Positions 60,001 through 64,000 of a stretch of 64,000 nucleotides of DNA are shown here, piece by piece; the first letter of the stretch is position 1, and every line of letters starts with the position of its first letter. The notes under the pieces were generated by a model that was given only the letters and a program-made list of their open reading frames with translations, searched no databases and was not told the origin of the DNA. Both the position numbers and the translations under genes were made by a program. This stretch comes from Streptomyces lunaelactis (GTDB taxonomy: Bacteria > Actinomycetota > Actinomycetes > Streptomycetales > Streptomycetaceae), in contig NZ_CP026304.1 of NCBI RefSeq assembly GCF_003054555.1, forward strand, positions 1,178,001 to 1,242,000, read 5' to 3'.

Positions 60001-61804
60001 CCAGCTCGGCCGGGCCATCCTCAAGGACGTCGACGGCCGGGTGACGACCTACGCCTACGACAGGGCCGGTCGCCTGCTGGAGGCGTCCGGACCGGACGGC
60101 GAACTGCGGTACCAGTACGACCGTCGCGGTCTCACCAAGACGGAACTGGTCGACGGCCGCCCCATCATGTACGCGTACGACGTCCTGGGCCGCCGTACGC
60201 GCCGCACCACGCCCACGGGTCACGTCACCTCCTACGCCTACGGCGCCGACGGACAGGCCCATCGCCTCACCACCGGCGGCCATCGCGTCGACTTCACCCA
60301 CGACGCCGCCGGACGCGAGCTGGCCCGCGTCTTCGGCGACGCGATCACCGTGACCACCGCCTGGGACGAGGCCGGACGGCTCTCCGAGCAGCACATCACC
60401 GCCGGGGGACGCGCCGTCAACAGCCGCGCCTACTCCTACCGCGTGGACGGTCACCTGACCTCCGTCGCGGACCGGCTGTCGGGCACCCGCACCTTCGATC
60501 TCGACCGCGCGGGCCGGGTCACCGCCGTCCACGCCCGGGGCTGGACGGAGCGGTACGCCTACGACGACGCCGGCAACCAGACCTCGGCGTCCTGGCCGTC
60601 CGGCCACCCCGGCAGCGAGGCCACCGGACCACGTGCCTACACCGGCACCACCATCACCCGAGCCGGAGGCGTGCGTTTCGAGCACGACGCCCTCGGCAGG
60701 GTCGTCCTGCGGCAGAAGACCCGCCTCTCCCGCAAGCCGGACACCTGGCGCTACGCGTGGGACACGGAGAACCGCCTCACCTCCGTGACCACCCCCGACG
60801 GGACCCGGTGGAGGTACCGCTACGACCCCCTGGGCCGCCGCACCGCGAAACAGCGCCTGGCAGCCGACGGCGAGACCGTGGTGGAGGAAGTCCGCTTCAC
60901 CTGGGACGGCCTGACCCTGTGCGAACAGACCACCCACCAGCCGGACCAGCCGAACGCGATCGCCCTGACCTGGGACCACCGTGGCGTCGTTCCCCTGTCC
61001 CAGACCGAACGGATCCTCACGGCCGACGACCGCCAGGCGGAGATCGACCGCCGCTTCTTCGCCATCGCCACGGACCTGATCGGCACCCCCACCGAACTGA
61101 TCGACGAGTCCGGCGACATCGCCTGGCGCAGCCGGAGCACGCTCTGGGGCACCACCGCCTGGGCCCGTGGCAGCAGCACCTACACCCCGCTGCGTTTCCC
61201 CGGCCAGTACTTCGACCCCGAGACCGGCCTCCACTACAACTACCTCCGGCACTACGACCCGGAGAGCGGCCGCTACACCTCCCCCGACCCCCTCGGCCTC
61301 GCTCCCGCACCGAACCCCGTCGCCTACGTGGACAACCCGTACACCGGGTGCGACCCGCTGGGCCTCATGCCCAAGTACACGAAGGAGGAGAAGGCACAGA
61401 AGGCCAGGGAGGATGCCCACAAGGCTCTGGACGAGGTCATCCAGAGGGCGCAGGACGGCAAGATGAAGAAGGCCGGCAACTACCACGCGGACGACCATGG
61501 CTTCACTGAGGACATGGTCATGGAGATCCTCAAGAAGCCGGACGCGGTGTACCACTCGACGGCGGGCAGCGGAAACCTGATCTTCCGTCAAGGTGAGGAC
61601 ATCGTGGTGGTCCGGGCTGACCGTCAGGGGGCAGGCAACGTCATCACGGCATACGGTTCGTCCGGCATCAAGGGTCCTTCCGGGGCCGAGGCGCTGGGCG
61701 GCTTGCCCACCGACCCCGGTAAGCCGATTACGCACGCAGACGTGGTGGAGGGCAGGATTCCGGCCAAGAACGGCTACATGGCTCCCGCAGAGCAGGTCAG
61801 ATGA
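57035..61804 (+). CDS. RHS-repeat polymorphic toxin with T7SS-type N-terminus
   Basis: A 1589-residue polymorphic toxin. N-terminal region (1-270): helical T7SS-type signal domain, including STAKKLRAFQTAFDNAAEGL and QPPKWFTGADACEKAAAALW; a membrane-like/hydrophobic patch at about 310-400. DUF6531-like RHS start (about 412) GGDPVDLATGRMFLPQTDVE, then dozens of YD repeats (about 640-1370). The conserved RHS core is FPGQYFDPETGLHYNYLRHY (about 1387-1406), ending NPYTGCDPLGL. The variable toxin tip is residues about 1440-1589. It resembles DUF4258/BECR-fold nucleases: HADDHGFTEDMVMEILKKPD and GNVITAYGSSG. Next gene is a putative immunity protein. Secreted and delivered to rival cells by family analogy. 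Confidence 0.9.
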   Translation: MGIGDFISDITPDSVENVVEDGVEWAGNRVEDAGNWTADRLDEVGWESGADWVREQSRSVANRMGAEVDEMDLGQTEDKTKLIYGSPDEITSTAKKLRAFQTAFDNAAEGLKGLDSSQLKGEAAEALRAAVRNQPPKWFTGADACEKAAAALWAFAGTVTWAQGQAQTAIDKWKEGTKASTDAADAHRKKVDDFNSAVDRYNAQPADKRDPSTLPPRPAATFEDPGKKLLQEAQDILAEARKQRNTAAETARTAVRAARDKAPEKPSYAQQLGDGLQELQIMGDHVGGGIIKGTAGILNFVRAVNPLDPYNITHPAEYATSLNSLAAGLVVAANDPIGTGRQMVSDFMKDPYEGFGRLLPDAALTVATGGGGAAVKGVRIAADMADAAKARRLVDDSPDGTHRTPDGDRDAGGDPVDLATGRMFLPQTDVELPGILPLVFTRRTESGCAAGRFLGPAWTSTVDERLEIDAVGVVHVTAEGLLVPYPHPVPGAPTRPETGRARTLLARDAHGDYTVTDPDSGLVFHFTAPSGSEPGGDGDAWLSGITERNGHSVTVDRTEDGLPLALVHSAGHQMKLSVADGLVTALSLAGAGEGGTDLPLMGYGYEDGDLTTVTKPSGATTTFVYDDRRRVIAWIDSNGSRYDYVYDDRDRVVAEGGEAGHVQITLAYTEPDPGTGHHTTTITTPDGHATRHVYGPGCRLLAITDPLGHTTRFTHDPRGNTLSRTDPLGLTTAFSYDEDDRLIAAVRPDGSELRTVRGPFGLPVEVFGPDGTRVVHEFDERGNRTAVTDQAGTTTRYTYDHGGRLTSVTDALGATTRVVCDAAGLPVEVTDPAGAVTRTERDALGRPVRVTDPMGGVTRLEWDADGQLARRTGPDGATESWTYDGEGNLLTRTDASGGVSRFEYTHFDLPVARTQPDGARYEFEHDAELRLTRVVNPQGLTWSYEYDAAGDIVSETDFDGRTLTYRVDAAGRLAARTDALGGTVEFERDQLGRAILKDVDGRVTTYAYDRAGRLLEASGPDGELRYQYDRRGLTKTELVDGRPIMYAYDVLGRRTRRTTPTGHVTSYAYGADGQAHRLTTGGHRVDFTHDAAGRELARVFGDAITVTTAWDEAGRLSEQHITAGGRAVNSRAYSYRVDGHLTSVADRLSGTRTFDLDRAGRVTAVHARGWTERYAYDDAGNQTSASWPSGHPGSEATGPRAYTGTTITRAGGVRFEHDALGRVVLRQKTRLSRKPDTWRYAWDTENRLTSVTTPDGTRWRYRYDPLGRRTAKQRLAADGETVVEEVRFTWDGLTLCEQTTHQPDQPNAIALTWDHRGVVPLSQTERILTADDRQAEIDRRFFAIATDLIGTPTELIDESGDIAWRSRSTLWGTTAWARGSSTYTPLRFPGQYFDPETGLHYNYLRHYDPESGRYTSPDPLGLAPAPNPVAYVDNPYTGCDPLGLMPKYTKEEKAQKAREDAHKALDEVIQRAQDGKMKKAGNYHADDHGFTEDMVMEILKKPDAVYHSTAGSGNLIFRQGEDIVVVRADRQGAGNVITAYGSSGIKGPSGAEALGGLPTDPGKPITHADVVEGRIPAKNGYMAPAEQVR

Positions 61805-61817
61805 GGTGACGTTCACC

Positions 61818-62594
61818 ATGAGAATCACCATCGACGACAACTGGACCGCGACGGCGACGGGCGATCCGCTGCACATCACCCCGCGCTTCGATTTTTGGGA
61901 CTTTCGTGTGCGCATCGCGGAGTACGCGAACGTGGAGGAATGGCAGCGGTTCCTGCTGGACACGTTCGGCAGTGGGCCGTGGCTGTGGGACACGCCTGAC
62001 GAGCTCCGGTTCGATCAGGGCCGCCTCGAACTGGTCGGCGCCGAGCTTCATTTGGCCGGAGAGGCCGCCGATGCCGAGGACTCCGCCCGCGTTCCCGCCA
62101 CACCCCTCGTCCACCCGGGCGGCCTCCGCGCGGACGAGGCCCGGGACTTCCGCCTGGAGGTGACCACGGAGCTCTGCCGCGCCCCCGGAGACACAGTGCT
62201 CACCTGCCTGCGCGACCTCGACGTCCTCGACGAGCCTCTGGAGGCCCGCATCGGCATCGCCCCCGACGTGGCGCTCCTGGTCCAGCACGGAACCGTCGTC
62301 GGCTGGAGCCTCACCGATCCCGCGCGGTACCTGACCACCGGCTTCGCCGCCCCCGACCCGGCTCCCCCCGTCCCGGCCACCCGGCTCCTGCTCACCGAAT
62401 GCCTGGACCTCATCACCACGCCTCTGCTCGACGAGGTGAGGCGCCGGGAACCGGCCGCCCTGGCCAGCCTCCGGGCACTCGAGCACAGCCTGCGCAACCA
62501 GCGCGAGGACCGGCACCGAATCGACGCCCTGACCGTGAAGATCGCCGACTTGGTGGAGGACTACGCCGGCCGGCCGGCCGAGCGGAAGCCGTGA
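61818..62594 (+). CDS. Putative immunity protein for the RHS toxin
   Basis: A 258-residue cytoplasmic protein with no signal or membrane segment. N-terminal aromatic-rich beta segments (PRFDFWDFRVRIAEYANVEE, WQRFLLDTFGSGPWLWDTPD), a middle acidic region, and a helical C-terminus (LASLRALEHSLRNQREDRHR). I do not recognise a family. Its position 13 bp after the toxin stop, co-orientation and the general toxin-immunity order strongly suggest it neutralises the RHS tip. ATG 61818 follows GAGGTGA. GTG 61806 is a weaker alternative. Confidence 0.75.
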   Translation: MRITIDDNWTATATGDPLHITPRFDFWDFRVRIAEYANVEEWQRFLLDTFGSGPWLWDTPDELRFDQGRLELVGAELHLAGEAADAEDSARVPATPLVHPGGLRADEARDFRLEVTTELCRAPGDTVLTCLRDLDVLDEPLEARIGIAPDVALLVQHGTVVGWSLTDPARYLTTGFAAPDPAPPVPATRLLLTECLDLITTPLLDEVRRREPAALASLRALEHSLRNQREDRHRIDALTVKIADLVEDYAGRPAERKP

Positions 62595-62638
62595 ATGGGA
62601 TCGCACCGCATGCCTGACACCCGACGCCTGACGCCTGG

Positions 62639-63181
62639 TCAGGGCTTCCGTCGGAGCCGTGCCGAAAGGTGGTGCTGCAGGGGCTGACCGACCGCCGCGA
62701 GGTCATGGACGAAGTCGAGCGTCTCCTCGTCCGTCACGGTGTAGCGGCGGCGGGTGGCGTTCACCTCCTTGGCCGTGGGCGTGAGCGCCACCTAGTGGCT
62801 GCTGAGCTCGACCGTGCCGGCGACGGCACTGCCGACCAGGATCTCCGCGATTCCGGTGGGCTGGGTGATCAACGCCTCCACCCGTCCATCGGGTTGGAGC
62901 CGCCACCAGCCGCTCTCCCGGGCCGACGGCCGCAGCGGGGTACCGTCCGCGTCGAGCAGCCAGGCGCGCGCCTCGTAGTGGAGGAACGGCCGCCCGTCGT
63001 GGCTGAAGGTGACCTCCTGCGCGTACGTGAACTCCTCGTCGAGCGTCGGATATCCGCCCCGGCCGCGGCCGGTCCAGGTACCCAACAACCCGGTCACCGG
63101 CGCGAGCAGTGCGTGCGGTGCGGGTGCGTCGTCCGGTCGCAGGGCGTCGGGATACGGGGGCTTCTGGGCGGGGTCGGACAT
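62639..63181 (-). pseudogene. Nitrobindin (heme-binding FABP family) gene with in-frame TAG
   Basis: From ATG 63181 the frame encodes a nitrobindin-like heme protein: [40 protein letters not shown] and [20 protein letters not shown]. At 62792-62794 a TAG interrupts after GTVELSSH. In the same frame the downstream 50 codons continue as family C-terminus: [20 protein letters not shown], then [13 protein letters not shown] before TGA 62639-62641. No indel is needed; total 180 codons equals normal length. The lost segment carries the C-terminal His region that ligates heme iron, so the truncated product (129 residues) should not bind NO normally. CAG to TAG is a simple explanation. Confidence 0.82.
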
Positions 63182-63291
63182 GAGGTGCGCTCCTGGGTCG
63201 AGGCCGGTGCCGGACGGCAGCTTAGGCCGACGCTCCGACCGGCCGGGCGTAGGCTTCGCTCAGCATGAACGCGGCGCGGGGGGCGGAGTAC

Positions 63292-64000
63292 ATGACGGCT
63301 GAGCCGGCACACAGGTGGGGGTCGACCCTCGATTCGGTCGTGGTGTACGCGCAGGGCGCGGTCTGCCGCCGCCTGGCGCGGGGCAGTGTGCCGCCCGACG
63401 GCCGGGTACGGGTGACGGGACTGCCCCGCTCGCTGGACCCGGTTTCGCTGCGGGCCCGTGTCCTGGGCACCCCCGGAGTGCGCGTCACCGAGGCCCGCGT
63501 GGAAGTCGAGGCGAAGCCCCTCGCGACGGGGGCGCCCGACGAGTTGCGGCGCGAGTTCGAGCGGTTGCGCGACGCGTACGCGGCGGCCGAGGGACGCCGG
63601 GACCGGCAGCTGAGTCTGATCGAGGAGGTCAGCGCTCTCCACCCGGTCCCGCCTGCCCGCAAGCGCGAGGACCCGCACCGCCGCACCCCGGTCGACGCAT
63701 GGCTGGAGCTCGCCGGCTTCGTCGACGAGCGGCTGACGGGACTGCACACCCGCCTCGTCGAGCTGGAAGAGGCGCTGCGCAGCGTCGAGCACGAACTCAC
63801 CGTCGCCGCCGACAGGCTCGCCCGCACCTCGACCGACGCACCGCCGGCGCACGTGGAGACCACGGTCTGCGCGGTCCTGACCCTCGACGGCACCGGTGAC
63901 GCCGAGGTGGAGCTGGAGCTGGAATACGGGGTGCCGGGCGCCGTCTGGGTGCCGACCTACCGTCTCACTCACCGTCAGGGCGACGGCAGCGGCCGTCTGG
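63292..64000 (+). CDS. DUF4139/MuiA-like protein, N-terminal part (cut by window end)
   Basis: The frame from ATG 63292 is open to the window end (236 codons). It starts MTAEPAHRWGSTLDSVVVYA, then AQGAVCRRLARGSVP and RVRVTGLPRSLDPVSLRARV, the start typical of the mucoidy-inhibitor MuiA/DUF4139 family; a coiled region (AYAAAEGRRDRQLSLIEEVS and LVELEEALRSVEHELTVAAD) precedes the beginning of the beta domain (EYGVPGAVWVPTYRLT). GGAG lies at 63285-63288. An in-frame ATG at 63265 is an alternative. The C-terminal half is outside the window. Function of the family is poorly known. Confidence 0.8.
   Translation, partial: MTAEPAHRWGSTLDSVVVYAQGAVCRRLARGSVPPDGRVRVTGLPRSLDPVSLRARVLGTPGVRVTEARVEVEAKPLATGAPDELRREFERLRDAYAAAEGRRDRQLSLIEEVSALHPVPPARKREDPHRRTPVDAWLELAGFVDERLTGLHTRLVELEEALRSVEHELTVAADRLARTSTDAPPAHVETTVCAVLTLDGTGDAEVELELEYGVPGAVWVPTYRLTHRQGDGSGRL

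Noticed and set aside
56831..61993. A 1720-codon open frame on the minus strand, longer than the RHS gene it overlaps
   Set aside because: It mirrors the RHS gene in full. The plus frame shows YD repeats, RHS core and T7SS signal; the minus frame is Val/Gly/Arg/Asp-rich with no domain. Long antisense frames are expected at this GC content.

Overview
The window looks like a stretch of a Streptomyces (or closely related high-GC actinomycete) chromosome. GC is very high, many starts are GTG, purine-rich ribosome sites precede most genes, and several Streptomyces-type families are present (DUF6332, DUF6214, DUF6421, DUF6986, MDMPI-fold proteins, F420-type oxidoreductase, monomeric isocitrate dehydrogenase). 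I saw no rRNA, tRNA, CRISPR array, transposase or phage module. About 65 genes or gene remnants are called, mostly in short operons or divergent regulator/target pairs.

Region 1 (1-14.3 kb): tail of a metallohydrolase-like gene, a YihY/BrkB membrane protein, a ROK repressor divergent from an MFS transporter with a clear operator and a probably leaderless start, an MDMPI-fold protein, a MarR/MFS efflux pair, a DUF6332 protein, a NarL-type two-component system, a TetR/F420-type oxidoreductase pair, a geranylgeranyl-reductase-family flavoprotein, an M20 peptidase and a kinase-NUDIX fusion. Region 2 (14.1-21.6 kb): a sugar ABC importer without its own ATPase, a decayed secreted-protein gene, a ROK sugar kinase divergent from a LacI regulator, and a DUF6986 aldolase-like enzyme. 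Region 3 (21.7-30.2 kb): etfB-etfA, a flavin reductase, a thioredoxin-like protein, a PlsC acyltransferase, a B3/4 protein, and the three-gene operon DUF6421 - SDR - threonine aldolase.

Region 4 (30.6-47.7 kb): glycerophosphodiesterase, GNAT, VOC, DUF5134, M56 peptidase, PAP2, an atypical HAD protein, a TetR regulator, a divergent LVIVD/DUF305 secreted pair, DUF6214, an FprA-type ferredoxin reductase, an ArsR-SDR operon divergent from an old yellow enzyme, a BNR-repeat protein, uracil-DNA glycosylase coupled to a GlcNAc-kinase-like protein, and a CbiX-like protein. Region 5 (47.7-55.5 kb): a lactonase, a bacterial nitric oxide synthase oxygenase, an FUSC-type exporter divergent from an Lrp/AsnC regulator, a HAD phosphatase and monomeric icd. 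Region 6 (56-64 kb): a polymorphic-toxin cassette (SseB-like, a small ESX-like protein, a 1589-residue RHS toxin with a T7SS-type N-terminus, a putative immunity protein), then a nitrobindin gene broken by an in-frame TAG and the start of a DUF4139/MuiA-like gene.

Two things stand out beyond gene content. First, a family of dispersed palindromic intergenic elements: two full copies with terminal inverted repeats (31337-31525, 32147-32314) share an internal hairpin whose stem covaries, and single ends elsewhere repeatedly lie on, and supply, the stop codon of the adjacent gene. Second, nitric-oxide biology: a NOS oxygenase about 13 kb from a nonsense-disrupted nitrobindin gene.
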